From positions 53,965,869-54,029,868 of the forward strand of contig CM070721.1 in NCBI GenBank assembly GCA_036346275.1: a stretch of 64,000 bases of DNA, read 5' to 3'. This document shows, piece by piece, positions 10,365-23,160 of this stretch. Below the pieces are notes generated by a model. It was not told the DNA's origin and ran no database searches. It worked only from the letters and a program-made list of their open reading frames with translations. The translations under genes were made by a program, and so were the position numbers. The stretch is from Otatea glauca (lineage: Eukaryota > Streptophyta > Magnoliopsida > Poales > Poaceae). How positions within the stretch are numbered: position 1 is the stretch's first letter; each line of letters starts with the position of its first letter.

Positions 10365-11270
10365 TGTAAGTCTAAGGGGCCGCGCGTTCCCACTCCCTGA
10401 ATGGTTAGACTCGAGAGCCCAAGGTGTATACTGGTTCGGGCCGAATGTCCCTACTCCAGTTCGTGTGGCGGTGTTGTATTGCCTTAGGTGCAGACGGCTG
10501 CACAACGTTTTACAAATGAGGGAAAAGAGTTTGAGCACAAGAGTGTTCGCAAAAGCCTAGCGAGAAGAGATCTCTCCGGTTGCCCCTCTCCCAGAGGCTC
10601 CTGCCTCCCTTTATACAACTGGAGGGGGCAGGTTACATGGGAAGTTGGGAGAGGGCAATCGCCTCGGTGATGGGTCGTCGCCTGGTTTGCCCACGCTGGG
10701 TCGGTCGCCCTGATGGGCGGCGGTTAGTCGCCGCGCGGAACCGCGCACCGCCTTCTGTGAATCGACGATGGTTGACGCGTTGCAAAGGCGCAACGCTGGT
10801 ACCGCCGGGAGGAGCGTGCCTTCAGATTGTATGTGATCGTTGATGGGATCGGAAGCTTGACTTCAGTAGCCATTTACGCCATCTTGGGAAAGAGCTACCT
10901 ACTCCCGTACAATCACTTCGATTGACCCCGTCCATGGGGCACGTGGCTGCCAGCTGGCGAAGGCTTCGACACGCGGCCCTTGACGGAGGTTGCCTTGGTT
11001 TGGTCGAAATCGGGGGATCCCGACCCGCTGCGGAGGTCGGGAGCCCTACTTGGTTGGAGTCGGGGGACCCCGAACCGCTGCGGAGGTTGGGAGCCCCGCT
11101 TGGTCGGGGATGCCTACCCCGATCGGTCGGGAATGGGCGCCATGTGTGGCCCCGCAGGTACTTTGGTCGGTAGCGGGCCCGGAGCGGCCTGCTAGGCTTG
11201 AGCTATGCTTGAGGCAGCCTGCTCGTCACCTTGGGCCGTTGGGGTACCCCTGGTATGAGTATTCGTCACA
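10365..11270 (+). repeat. Solo LTR (probably gypsy) inside Copia B gag
   Basis: 906 bp, from TGTAAGTCTAAGGGGCC to gtattcgtcaca, with TG and CA ends. It is GC-rich, unlike the host element. A tttataca TATA-like box near 10608 supports plus orientation. It contains a tandem duplication of a gctgcggaggt-ggagccc unit at about 11020-11105. Flanks are aaatt and aagat, only a 3/5 match, so the duplication is eroded or the ends are off by a few bases. Gag sequence resumes right after it (EPNNANVIEK), which proves an insertion. Confidence 0.78.
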
Positions 11271-11685
11271 AAGATGCGCCAAAAACTTCTTCTTAGGAAC
11301 CAAACAACGCAAATGTGATTGAGAAGGGTGGCAACAACAACAAAGGCTTGAAACCAAACAAAAATACTAGCTTCAAGAAGAAGTTTGAGAAGAAAGATAT
11401 GAAGAACATTACTTGTTATGTGTGCGAAAAAAATGGTCACATGGCTAAAGACTGTCGTTTCCGCAAGAACAGGCCAAATGAACAGGGCAAGAAAACTGCC
11501 AACGTGACCATAAGTGAGGGACCAACTTCAGGAGGGTATGGTAATTCTCCTGTTGTTTTTTCAGCATGTCAATCCACTGATTGGTGGGTTGATACAGGTG
11601 CAAATGTTCACGTATGTTCTGACATATCTCTATTTTCTTCTTACCAGGCAGCAGGGGCTTCCTCCGTCCTAATGGGGAACGGGTC
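11271..11685 (+). pseudogene. Copia B gag zinc knuckle and protease start
   Basis: Continues the Copia B polyprotein after the solo LTR. A lysine/asparagine-rich linker leads to a CCHC zinc knuckle, CYVCEKNGHMAKDC (11414-11455), which in gag binds the RNA genome. Further on, WWVDTGANVHVC contains the aspartic protease D-T-G active site (11591-11599), which cleaves the polyprotein. The frame is open until VLMGNGS at 11685, where Copia C inserted, and it resumes at 22147 with HAFVLGVGTVDL. Confidence 0.88.
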
Positions 11686-13310
11686 TGAAGGACCGAGATG
11701 GCGAACAGAGGGGGGTGAATGGTCGCAAATAAAAATTCCCCCAAAATACTCCAACAAAAACCTCGACAAGATCGCTCAAAGGAAATTTTGAAAAACCCGA
11801 AAAACTAGACAACTATGTGTACCCCAAGCTTGCATGGATAAGTACCATAAAATATGTGGGGATTTTTGAGTCACAATCCTGGTTGTCTAGTGTCCAAGAT
11901 AAAGAGGAATCAATTCAAACTCTTGCTTTTAGAAAGGACATCAATTCAAATCACAAAAGTCACTTTTAAAAGCAAAGCAGAATTTCCAGAACTTGTCCTC
12001 AATTTGCACAGGAGGTTGGTGGGTTTCTGCAGCTCACAAAATTCTGAGAATTTTTATACCTATGAGCATCAGAGTCGTGAAGAACTCCACCAAATTTCTC
12101 CTCAAAAATACTTATAGAAAAAACAGGAAAAATCTAAGAACATAGTATGCTCAAGAACTTCAAGCAGAAAGTTTGGGGCTCGTTTTCACCTCATGGCGCC
12201 CAAACGGTGCAACAAGTAAACTCCAAAAATTTTCTACAGGTGTATATCAGAGTCCCGCACCTCCTCCAACAATAATCACTCAAAATGGATTTTTCTATAT
12301 TTTTGCAAATATCAAACACTGATCTGCATACAAGAACAAGTTCGAACAAAGTTGGAACTTGAAAGAAAAGATGTTCTCTACTCAATCCAAGAGTGCAAAA
12401 GAGATGTAAAACCATATGAACACACTCAAAACATCCAAGATCAGCAGCATTTAGAAGGAGGAGGCAAATCCAAATTACTTGGAAGTAAATTATGGAATGT
12501 AATTGCGGAAAGTAAATGCTGAATTTAAATTATGAAAGTAAAGACATAATGTAAATGCGCAAAATAAATTCAGAGGTGGATGGATAAAACTTTCATTTCT
12601 GGAAGGGAGGTTACAAAGCCTCACATTCATGTGGGCAAAGCTCAAATGAGCATCAAAAACCTCAACACCTTCAAGGGAAGGAGGCTACCCCTCCACCCCT
12701 ATTTAACTACTCTTGGGCCACCTACCACCCTTGGATGAGTCCCTCAACCCTAGAGCACTCATCTAAGGGCTAGGATTAACCCACACACACAGCCATGCAA
12801 GGGCTAACCCAAAACCCACACACATACCGGGTTTTCTTGCACGGTTTTCAAAGCATACTACATAGACCCGCTAATATATCAACTAGACCTCAATCCGACG
12901 GCCCTCATTGATCCACGCGGCATCTAGCTAGCATCAACTCATTTCCTTGTCTTCTTGACTTGCCCGGACTCCGTCTCCGATCATCTTCCGGCGATCTCCC
13001 AACCGTCTGGACCTCCGACGCTCCTTGCCTAGTCCCGGTCATCCTTCGCCTCACCATGACCTAGCACCGTCGCCTGCAACCATCAAAGACAAGGAAACTC
13101 CTCACATAGCAATGCCCACAAAGATGTGCAATAAACCATCCAACTCATCACTACTGCGCCCATACGACCAGATCGCCACTCTCGGCAGAGACAACTCAAA
13201 TTGCTTTATTTTGAAAATCAATCCAAATCAAACTCAAACTTGAGCACACCTTGCTCAAATAAATTCAAATACTCATCACAAACATGGATGGACCTCCACA
13301 TGGTCCTTCA
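11686..13310 (-). repeat. Copia C left LTR (3' LTR of the element)
   Basis: 1,625 bp, from tgaaggaccgagatgg to catggtccttca. It aligns along its whole length with 20514-22141, with small indels and substitutions (for example near 12105 and 13020). Confidence 0.93.
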
Positions 13311-15254
13311 ATCTCCCCCTTGATGAGTATATTGGCAAACCACACAAAAGGCATAAATTTGAGTTTGAAGAAAATGAAGAAGAAAGCAATTTTTAGTTGC
13401 AAAGTCAAACTTGGTCCAAAGATAGAAATTAGAACCATGACCAAGTTGACGAAGAGGAATTCAGATTTTAGAGTTAAATTTAAGAAAGAGCAAGTTTTCA
13501 ACAAAAACTCTAAAATCCAACTAAACATGTCAAATGTGATTATGAGATTATGATCCAATAGAAGTAGTAGCATAGTTTTACAAAGATCATAATAACTAAA
13601 TAAGCATTCACATTTTTATCATTTTAGTGATGCCTTTTCTACGTTTTCTCCCCCTTTTGGCAATATAGGCATCAATTTTTTTTATGTATGCATGAAATGC
13701 AATCGAAAGAGCTTTGAAGATTATCCAATTGATCAAAATGGAAGGATATTACACCAAGCTTGTCAATTTCAGAAGATGACTAAACTAAGACATGTCCAAG
13801 TACAAATACGAGCTTAGTTTTGAATATTTCATTTTTAGCAAGATTAGACAAGTGCAACACTTAGCTTTAGTTTCAAAAATAGAAGAATAGCCACTCTAAG
13901 GATCAAAAGGAAAACCTAGAGTTCAACCTACTCAACACTTTGGGGAATCTAGAAAAACATACAAGGTCCTTCGGGCTCATTTATCACTTAATGCAAATTT
14001 TGATTTATCATCATACAAGACATAGCGGGGTGCAAATATTTGACATTATTTGCATTCTTTACCCACATATGTCTTTGTTTTTAATTTATTTGCATTTTCT
14101 TTTGACAACCAATTGACTCAAGCCGTATGCGACCATCTCAAGATGAACTCTTAAGAGGATGGTCTAGGTCAAACACGATGTATTCCAAGTTCATCCCAAG
14201 TGCAATGGGAAGCGGTCTTGTGAATGCAAGGTGTTGAGTCATATGTGCACAAGAAAAGTCAATTTTGTTTAATTTTCATTTTTTTGCACAATGATTCATG
14301 AGCAATTGAAGGACTCTAGCATGGATCAAACTAGTTTCACCCAAGTTGTTATAGGGACTCTAGAGAACTCCTAAATTTCTCAAATTATGGCACAAACCTC
14401 TAGAGAAGAAACCTAGCAAGTAAAAGCAACAAGTTTCATCAAGTTTTTCATTTAAGGCTTATTTCATTTTAAAGCTTAGCAAGTTAAATGAACTTGGACA
14501 TACCTAAGCTAGTGATTTTCTTCAAATGATGTAGCATGGTGTATAGCATGAAGAAGAAATCAATTGCATAATAGACAAAGCTCATAAAACGGAAAATGCA
14601 GTCTAAATGCAATGCATGAACAGATTCCCAAACTCCCCCTCAACAAATGAATCAATTTTAAGCTCAAATCTGGTTAAAGTTGAGTTATTATCAAGATTAG
14701 GCATAAAGAAAACCCGAATGAACTCAATAACAACGTAGAAAAATGAATGAGGAGAAGAAGCCGAGAAAGCGCAAAATTGGATGGCTATTGAGCATAGATA
14801 AGATAGAAGAGACTCACTACGGCTTAGACTCGCTCTTATCTTCCCAATGGATGACATAGGGAAGCGACTCTAGATCCCAACTAAGGAGTGCACATGCACT
14901 GCCTACCAGGAGGCCCAATACCGCTAGACTTATAAGGCGTGAGGGAACTCAACCTAAAGAGAAGAGAGAACACTAATCACGCATGATAGCAACCTAAAGC
15001 ACAAGATAAGAGGTTCATGGAAGGCATGCCAGAAGTCTAAGTGAGTGAACTCAACTCAAGAAAACAAGCCCAAAGTTACCCAAAAGAAACACAAAGAAAA
15101 GAAAAGCTAAGCCGAAGAAAACATATAATACATAATATACAAACCAGCTCCCCTCACGAAAGGCCGTAAGGGCTCACGACTCCAAGCTCACTCCTCAAGG
15201 CAACAACTGAGCTATCCAAAGGCTTGGTGAAGATATCGCTAATCAAGGTCACTC
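13311..15254 (-). other. Copia C long 3' non-coding region with repeated polypurine tracts
   Basis: On the plus strand, pyrimidine runs (polypurine on the element strand) occur at 13311-13321 (atctcccccttg, next to the LTR), at about 13648-13664 (ctcccccttttggcaa) and at 14623-14631 (aactccccct). Several polypurine tracts including a gccaaaaggggga form are a known Sirevirus hallmark. No envelope-like frame was found. The antisense or short frames here (for example 13265-13573) look accidental. Confidence 0.72.
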
Positions 15255-18060
15255 TCACGAATCAAGCGCGATATCTCCCTTCTCCACATGGTCTCTAAGG
15301 AAGTGATATCTAATATCAATGTGCTTAGTCCGGGAATGTTGCACTCGGTTTTTAGCAATGCAAATAGCTGAAGTGTTGTTACGGAAAAGTGGCACACTCT
15401 CTATCTCTAACCCATAGTCCCGTAAGGTCGATCTCATCCAGAGCACTGCTACAAAGAATCGGTCGCAAAGAACATACTCGGCCTCGTGGATCAGGTAATC
15501 CTGCATCGCTTCCTAGATGACCAAGAAACAAGAGAAGTGCCAATGAATTGGCAAGTGCCATAAGTGCTCTTCCTATCTATCCTACAGCCAGCAAAGTCGG
15601 CATCGGAAAAGGCTCTAAGAGATAGACAAGAAGACGAAGAGTACCAAATACCATAATCAGTGGTAGCACGAAGGTACCTGATGATGCGCTTGACCGCCTG
15701 GCGGTGAGAGGCGCGAGGAGAAGCTTGAAATCGAGCGCATGCACACACAAATAAATGTATGTCGGCCTCAAGCGGTGAGGTACAAGAGGAGCCGATCATG
15801 CTCAAACTCCTTTTGATCAGCAGGCTCACTATCCTCATCGGGCTCAAGGACAGAGTGGTGGCCATAGGAGTCATCACCGCTTCCCATCGACATATCAAGC
15901 GCCCAGAGGTCACGGGTATACTTGCCTTGATGCAAGAAAGTACCTCCCGAGTCCGCTTGATTTGGAAGCCAAGAAAGTAACTCAACTCGCCCATCATACT
16001 CATCTCAAACTCAGGCTCATCACCTCGTAAAACCGAGATACAAGCGAATGAGATGAGCCATAAAAATGATATCGTCCACATAAACCGACAAGAAGAAAAT
16101 GAGACTCATGGTGTCCGATGAATGAGTTTTGTCTACTATGCCCATTTTGAAGTCATGGTGAGAAGATAAGACTTGAGCCTCTCATACCATGCTCGAGGGC
16201 TCGCTTGAGTCCATACAAAGCTTTGGAGAGCTTGTATACATGACTCGGAAACTTGGGGTTCTCGAACTCGGAGGTTGTTTGACATAAACCTCTTCCTCAA
16301 TATAGCCATTGAGGAATGTACTCTTGACATCCATTTGATAGAGCTTGAAGCCCGGGATGCAGAGAATGCAAGCGGGATCCTAATAGCCTCTAGTCTAGCT
16401 ATAGGGGCAAAGGTCTCCTCAAAGTCAAGACCTCAACTTGAGAAAGTCCCTGCAACTAGCCTAGCCTTGTTGCGAATGACAACCCCATCCTCACTGCTTG
16501 TTTTTGAACACCCACTTGGTCCTAATGACATTATGACTAGATAGGGCTCGACAAGTCGCCATACCTTGTTCCTCTCAAAGTTCTCAAGTTCTCATGCATA
16601 GCATTAATCCACGATTCATCGGATAATGCATGAGAAACATCCTTCGGCTCAAAGGAGGCAACAAAGGCAGAGTGGAGGCAGAATGGACAAACCTGATTTT
16701 GAGCGAGTGACCGCCAAACAGATCACCAATGATCCGATCGGTGGATGAGCTTTCGATATGACGGGAGGACCGTAGCGTAGTGGCCTCTACCTCATGCACG
16801 TAAGAGGTAGGAGCAGAGCCACTCACCAAGGAGAGCTCAAGGCAAGGGTCGGTCTCCCGAGGTGAAGAAATGGAAACAGGAGGAACCTCGTGTGTAGAGG
16901 GACTGGATCCGTGAAACACCATCATCTCCATCATCCTCATCTTCTACAAAGATGGTCTCGGAGGGATAAGAAGAGCTCAAACATCGTGTCTAGCTCCGGC
17001 TAGCCTCATCAAAGGTCATATCACGGTCTCTATGATCCTATGCGCATCAACGCCTGCACTTATAGCTACGAGAAGAAGTCGAGTAACCTAGAAAGATACC
17101 ATCGTAAGAGCGAGACTCAAACTTATCTAGGTTACGGACTTCAAGATAAAACACTTGCAACCAAAACACGAAAAAGAGACACACCGGGCTTTCGCCATAC
17201 CTCAACTCATAAGAAGTGCGATGCAAATGTGCTCTCAAAAACACGCGATTAGAAACATGTCAAGCACTAGCTATAGCCTCACCCAAAACTTCCTAAGAGT
17301 ATCAGACTGCGTCTAGCATCGTCCGCCATCTCAACTGTGGTCCTGTTTTTCCTTTCCACTACGCCATTTCACGAGGGGCGAGGGAGAAGAGAACTGATGC
17401 TCTAAACCGGACTCCACACAAAAACTCTCAAAGTAGGAATTCTTGAACTCGTGCTATTATCATCACAGATAGCTCGTAATGCACCGGGAGCTCAATAGAC
17501 AACCCATCGATCAAACCCCTGAAGTGAGAAAAGGTCTCATCCTTCGAGGCCATGAAGAATACCCAAGAGTATCTAGAAAATCATCAACGATGACAAGAAC
17601 ATACCACTTCCTCCTGCCGATCGCACTCTACTTGGACCAACAAAGGTCCATATGTAAAAGCTGTCTGGTGCATCACCATCACTACGGTGAGGAGGATGAG
17701 AAGTAAGAACCATCTTGCCATATCGGCAAGGAGAGCAAACTAAGTCTTTGACCATCTTGAGTTTGGGCAAACCCCGAATGAGATCATGGTCGTTAACTCG
17801 GTCAAATGATCAAAACCAATGTGACCAAGTCTCCTATGCCGGAAGGAGAGATCACGGACTCGAATAATCAAACATCAAGAGAGTCTCGGAAGAAGCGGAA
17901 AAATCAGCACGAAAGACTCTCCCAAATCTAGAAATCCCGCAAACTAACCCTCCTGATGAATCAAGGATTCTACAAGCATTACTCTTGAAACTTACCTCGA
18001 AAGAGTCAGCGATAAGCTGAGAAACAGAGAGCAGATTGTATTGCAACTTACTTACTAAGG
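15255..18060 (-). pseudogene. Copia C pol: integrase, reverse transcriptase, RNase H remnants
   Basis: Pol pieces lie in Copia order on the minus strand. 18046-17852 encodes LQYNLLSVSQLIADSFEVSF, the segment before integrase. About 17770-17040 is integrase, ending with RTSYELRYGE and DGIFLGYSTSSRSYK. About 16400-15900 is reverse transcriptase, with APRAWYERLKSYL-like sequence and the catalytic Tyr-Val-Asp-Asp (16071-16082). 15990-15500 has GELSYFLGFQIKRT, RYLRATTDYGIWYS and FSDADFAGCRIDRKST. 15506-15255 is RNase H with HIDIRYHFLRDHVEKGDIAL before the stop. Frames shift many times, for example between the YLL motif (about 16170) and YVDD. A protease active site was not recognisable by eye between 18060 and 18680. 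The polyprotein is dead. Confidence 0.86.
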
Positions 18061-18677
18061 CAACATCTTTAAGAATGAAATTTTGTTAATGCAGATGGTA
18101 CCTTTAGCAATGACTCTACTCAAGATGCATCCCCAAAAGTGATTAACTCATCACCGGGGCTCGGACTAGGAAGAGAACCAACGAGAATCTCCGGTCATAT
18201 GACGAGAACAACCGAGTCAACAATCCAAACATCGCCCTTCCCCATCCGATTTAACCCGATCAAGACACAAGAGAGAAAGATGACTCAAGATTGGGATAGA
18301 GTGAAGACTTAGGAACCCAATCATCAACCATACGACACCTCAGTACCACCACAAAGAAGATCGACTCGAGTATCTCTCTGACGCTCAACTCTCACACGAT
18401 CAGAGCAACTCGTAGATAATCTAGGAGTCAAATCGGGTTGGCACGCCGTGGTGCAAAAGCCGACCATCCAAAGAAGGTCGCTCGATCTCCTACCGAAAAC
18501 ACCTCACGCCACCGATATCTACCTCGATGGGAAAAACGAGGAATATTAAGAAGACGACGGAAAGATCGACTCTGAACAGCTCGTGGCTAAAACTCAAAGA
18601 ACTAGCATGAAAACCGAGTCCCGGACTTTGCCCAAACACAAAGCGACTCTCTAACTGTCTAGAAGCAAAGATGTGTC

Positions 18678-20459
18678 TTAGGAGCACTCAAAGTCCGGGA
18701 TGACCTCGAATACCCCTAAGAGCAAGACAACACGCCACACCGAGTGATCTTGGCGCCTAAAGCGGAAATCTACTAGGTGACCATCCTTCTTACAGAAGGT
18801 GCATGTGTACTTCGCCTTGCTAGAGGCAGAAGCAATAGGAGTAACACCCTTCTGGTCAGAAGTCCTATGGACAACCCCAGCAGACCTAAACTTGGTAGTG
18901 CTCCTTCTGGGAGCTACCACAATCTCACCACTCTTGGAGCCGCGCACAATGGTGGGAGGATGCGCCCGAGCGTGCTCCAAGGGATCAAATCCTAGACCTT
19001 GATTGAATCTACTAATCTTGGATTGGTCTAGAATAAGATTGAGCTTCTTCTTGCCTCCAACAAACTTCTCGAGAGTGCTCATAAGATACTGGCAATCTCG
19101 GAAGAAAGAAGCACAAGAAGAACAGGGGGAAGGAGAGGAAGAAGAAGAACCAGAAAGAGAAGATCTCTCAGCACGTGCTTTTTGTTCCCTTAGCACGGCT
19201 GCCTCAATCTTGAGGGCCTCACAAGAATCGCAAGGAGCATCTCTAATCCTAAGGGTTTGGTCTTTTAACTTCTTCTTAAGCTCGACATTGATTTGATCCA
19301 CATCATCCTTAACCCCAACACACAAAGAAGCAACCAGTTTGTGACTTAACTAGTAAATCCTTAGCAAGTTGATCACACTTGACATTCAAAGCATCATTAT
19401 CAAGTTTTAGTTGCTTACAGCCCTCACATGAGCTGACTGGGTCCTTAGAAGCATGCAATTCAAGTTCATCATTTCTAGCAGAAAGCTTTCTAAGGTGTTC
19501 GCTCATGGCATCAATTTCGGCAAGCAATTTAGGGAAATTAGCACATGATGGAGTGGAGTGAGCATAAAAAAAACTAGCCTCAACAGGAATAGCATCAATA
19601 GAACTAGTGCTAGCATTCTTCAACCTAAGACCATCAAGTTCAGCAAGCACACTATCATGAATGGTCCTTAGGTTCTTCAACTCCACAAGAATAGCATCAC
19701 ACAAAGAGCAATCATCAGTGACTCGGGAGGGAGAAGATCTAAGTGAAGCTAACTCCCGAGTCAAGGTACCTACTTCCTTCTCAAGCTCCGTACACCTAGC
19801 TCTAGCTCTAGCATGAAATTTTCCTAATTTGCAGAAAGCTTTGTTGAGCTGGTCATATGAGGGTACCTCATCCGAGTCGCTGTAGAGCTCGGAGTCGCTG
19901 ATGTCGTTGGTGTCGGCCATGAAGCACATGCCGAAGAAGTCATCGCCGCCCTTCTTCTCTTGCGGATCATCCTTGCCCTCGTCGCTCTATGTCTCCGTGT
20001 CGGAGAGGTTGATGTCGCTGCTGCGCGAGGACGCGTGGAAGAGCTTCTTGTTCTTGGAGAAGTTGCGGTATTTCTTCTCGTCGCGCGGTTCACGAACTCG
20101 AGGCTTCTTGTTGCGGTTCTTGTCGGTGTAGTCGTTCTTGCCCGAACCGCCAACGTCGTTCTTGCCCTTCTCCAGCTTGGGACAGTTCGTCCGAATGTGG
20201 TTGGGGCCAACACACTCGAAGCAGGTGATCATGCCACCTCTCTTCCTCTCTCTCACCCTCTTGCCTTAGCATTCGCCTCAACGTCAACCATATTGATGGC
20301 CGTGACATTTTCATCAGCAGGAACCTCATACGGGAGTTTCACCTTCTGTCATATCAGGTAGCCCTGGGCAGTGATGTATGACTCCATCCGGGACTTCCAA
20401 AAAGGAAAATCAACTCCATTAAAGATGGGAGGCTTGGTGGAATATTTGTCCGTCGCCAT
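18678..20459 (-). pseudogene. Copia C gag, Sirevirus type with two zinc fingers, broken
   Basis: Starts at 20459 with MATDKYSTKPPIFNGVDFPF and reaches a TGA at codon 37 (20351-20349), where related proteins have Trp. Deletions follow. The first CCHC finger is CFECVGPNHIRTNC (20182-20223). A long coiled-coil region (19929-19309) has LNKAFCKLGKFHARARARC and several conserved Cys pairs such as CSLCDAI and CEGCKQLKLD. A frame break near 19315 leads to the last piece (19325-18678), with CEALKIEAAVLREQ, a Ser-rich stretch and a final finger CTFCKKDGH whose last Cys is replaced (DFRFRR). The layout is characteristic of Sirevirus gag, which is larger than that of other Copia elements. Confidence 0.85.
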
Positions 20460-20495
20460 GGCTCTTGAGACCGGTCAAGATCTAGAAAGAGCAGA

Positions 20496-20513
20496 ACCGG
20501 CTCTGATACCAAT
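20496..20513 (-). promoter_or_regulatory. Copia C primer-binding site (initiator tRNA-Met)
   Basis: The plus strand reads ggctctgataccaatt; its complement AATTGGTATCAGAGCC matches the 3' end of plant initiator tRNA-Met. It abuts the LTR end at 20514 and fixes the minus-strand orientation. Confidence 0.92.
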
Positions 20514-22141
20514 TAAAGGACCGAGATGGCGAACAGAGGGGGGTGAATGGTGGCAAATAAAAATTCCCCCAAAATACTCTAACAAAAACCTCGACAAGAT
20601 CGCTCAAAGGAAATTGTGAAAAACCCGAAAAACTAGACAACTATGTGTACCCCAAGCTTGCATGGATAAGTACCATAAAATATGTGGGGATTTTTGAGTC
20701 ACAATCCTGGTTGTCTAGTGTCCAAGATAAAGAGGAATCAATTCAAACTCTTGCTTTTAGAAAGGACATCAATTCAAATCACAAAAGTCACTTTCAGAAA
20801 AGCAAAAGCAGAATTTCCAGAACTTGTCCTCAATTTGCACAGGAGGTTGGTGGGTTTATGCAGCTCACAAAATTCTGAGAATTTTTATCCCTATGAGCAT
20901 CAGAGTCTTGAAGAACTCCACCAAATTTCTCCCAAAAAATCCATACAGAAAAAACAGGAAAAATCTAAGAACACAGTATGCTCAAGAACTTCGAGCAGAA
21001 AGTTTGGGGCTCGGTTTTCACCTCATGGCGCCCAAACGGTGCAACAAGTAAACTCCAAAATTTTTCTGCAGCTGTATATCAGAGTCCCGCACCTCCTCCA
21101 ACAAGAATCACTCAAAATGGATTTTTCTATATTTTTGCAAATATCAAACACTGACTGCTGCGCGAAGAACAAGTTCTGAACAAAGTTGGAACTTGAAAGA
21201 AAAGATGTTCTCTACTCAATCCAAGAGTGCAAAAGAGATGTAAAACCATATGAACACACTCAAAACATCCAAGATCAGCAGCATTTAGAAGGAGAGGAGG
21301 CAAATCCAAATTACTTGAAAGTAAATTATGGAATGTAATTATGGAAAGTAAATGCTGAATTTAAATTGCGTAAAGTAAAGACATAATGTAAATGCATAAA
21401 ATAAATTCAGAGGTGGATGGATAAAACTTTCATTTCTGGAAGGAGGTTACAAAGCCTCACATTCATGTGGGCAAAGCTCAAATGAGCATCAAAACCTCAA
21501 CACCTTCAAGGGAAGGAGGCTACCCTCCACCCCTATTTATACTACTCTTGGGCCACCTACCACCCTTGGATGAGTCCTCAACCCTAAAGCACTCATCTAA
21601 GGGCTAGGATTAACCCACACACACAGCCATGCAAGGGCTAACCCAAAACCCACACACATACCGGGTTTTCTTGCACGGTTTTCAAAGCATACTACCTAGA
21701 CCCGCTAACCTATCAACTAGACCTCAATCCGACGGCCCTCATTGATCCACGCGCATCTAGCTAGCATCAACTCCTTTCCTTGTCTTCTTGACTTGCCCGG
21801 ACTCCGCCTCCGATCATCTTCCCGCGATCTCCCAACCGTCTCGACCTCCGACGCCTCGCCTAGTCCCGGCCATCCTTCGCCTCACCATGACCTAGCACCG
21901 CCGCCTCGCAACCATCAAAGACAAGGAAACTCCTCACATAGCAATGCCCACAAAGATGTGCAATAAACCATCCAACTCATCACTACCGCGTCCATACGGC
22001 CAGATCGCCACTCTGGCAGAGACAACTCAAATTGCTTTATTTTGAAAATCAATCCAAATCAAACTCAAACTTGAGCACACCTTGCTCAAATAAAGTCAAA
22101 TACTCATCACAAACATGGATGGACCTCCACATGGTCCTTCA
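20514..22141 (-). repeat. Copia C right LTR (5' LTR of the element)
   Basis: 1,628 bp. The end next to the primer-binding site reads taaaggacc where the other copy has tgaaggacc, a G-to-A change in the terminal dinucleotide. The outer end is ggtccttca. Confidence 0.93.
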
Positions 22142-23160
22142 GGGTCGCATGCTTTTGTTCTTGGTGTTGGCACGGTGGATCTAAGGCTTACTTCAGGGAA
22201 GATTGTCCACTTAAAGAACGTGCAGCATGCGCCAACAATAAATAAGAACCTTGTCTGTGGTTCTCTATTATGTCGAGATGGCTATAAGCTAGTATTCGAG
22301 TCTAATAAAGTTGTAATGTCCAAGTTTGGAAACTTTATTGGAAAAGGTTATGAAAGCGGAGGCCTGTTCCGCTTAAGTATACTAGAGTCTTGTTTAAATT
22401 TAAATGTTGCTACTCAAGTTAATAATTGTGAATCCAATGTTTGGCATTCTCGTTTATGTCATATTGGTTATGATACCATTGATCGAATGTCCAGATTACA
22501 GTTAATTCCAAAATGTGATGTTGTCAAAGGATCAAAGTGCCATTCTTGTGTGCAAGCAAAGCAACCTAGAAAACCCTTTAAGGGATTAGAGGAAGAAAAG
22601 AACTTGGCACCACTAGATCTTGTCCATTCTGACCTGTGTGAGATGAATGGATTGTTGACAAAAGGAGGCAAAAGATATTTTCTAACTTTTATAGATGATG
22701 CAACACGTTATTGTTATGAGTATTTGCTGAAAACAAAGGATGAAGCTTTAAACTACTTCAAAATTTATAAGGTCGAGGTTGAGAACCAACTAGAAAAGAA
22801 AATTAAACGACTAAGGTCCGATCGTGGAGGAGAGTATATCTCTCATAAATTCTCCCAGCCTGCTCGAGCATGGTATAATCCATGAAGTTACACCACCATA
22901 TTCTCCCCAATCAAATGGGGTAGCTGAGAGGAAAACCGAACGCTAACAGACTTGGTGAATGCCATGTTGAGAGTGCCAGATGCCTAAAATGTGGTGGGGA
23001 AGCTATATTAATAAACAAATTTTGTCCTAAACAGAGTAATCACTAAAAGGTGTGAGATTACTGCAGATGAGGGATGGAAGGAGAAAACCCAATGTCAATT
23101 TTCTGCGAACTTAGGGTGTTTGGCAAAGTCAATATACCATTGCGTAGAAAAGAGAAAGTC
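22142..23160 (+). pseudogene. Copia B pre-integrase and integrase
   Basis: Continues the Copia B polyprotein after Copia C. HAFVLGVGTVDLRLTSGK is the end of the protease region. VWHSRLCHIGYDTI with KCHSCVQAKQ forms the H-H-C-C zinc site of the GAG-pre-integrase domain. Integrase core acidic residues are visible in LDLVHSDLCEM, LRSDRGGEY and the NGVAERK motif (about 22915-22935). The long open frame (22115-22885) ends by a frameshift near 22860, and later parts show stops, for example around 22990-23040. The 3-kb solo LTR interrupts it at 23161 and the C-terminal part resumes at 26182. Confidence 0.88.

Larger units (their letters stand above)
11686..22141 (-). mobile_element. Copia C: complete Sirevirus-type retrotransposon, minus strand
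   Basis: 10,456 bp flanked by the perfect duplication gggtc (11681-11685 and 22142-22146). Its LTRs are 1.63 kb and end in tgaaggacc and ggtccttca. The initiator tRNA-Met primer-binding site is next to the right LTR (20496-20513, reverse strand), so transcription runs right to left. The order is gag (from 20459), integrase, reverse transcriptase, RNase H (ends 15255), about 1.9 kb of non-coding 3' DNA with several polypurine tracts, then the LTR. The long 3' non-coding part, multiple polypurine tracts and large two-finger gag place it in the Sirevirus (SIRE/Maximus) lineage. Stops and frameshifts occur throughout. Confidence 0.93.

Noticed and set aside
13265..13573. Possible envelope-like gene in Copia C
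   Set aside because: The frame crosses the LTR boundary and has no transmembrane or coiled-coil layout of an envelope-like protein.
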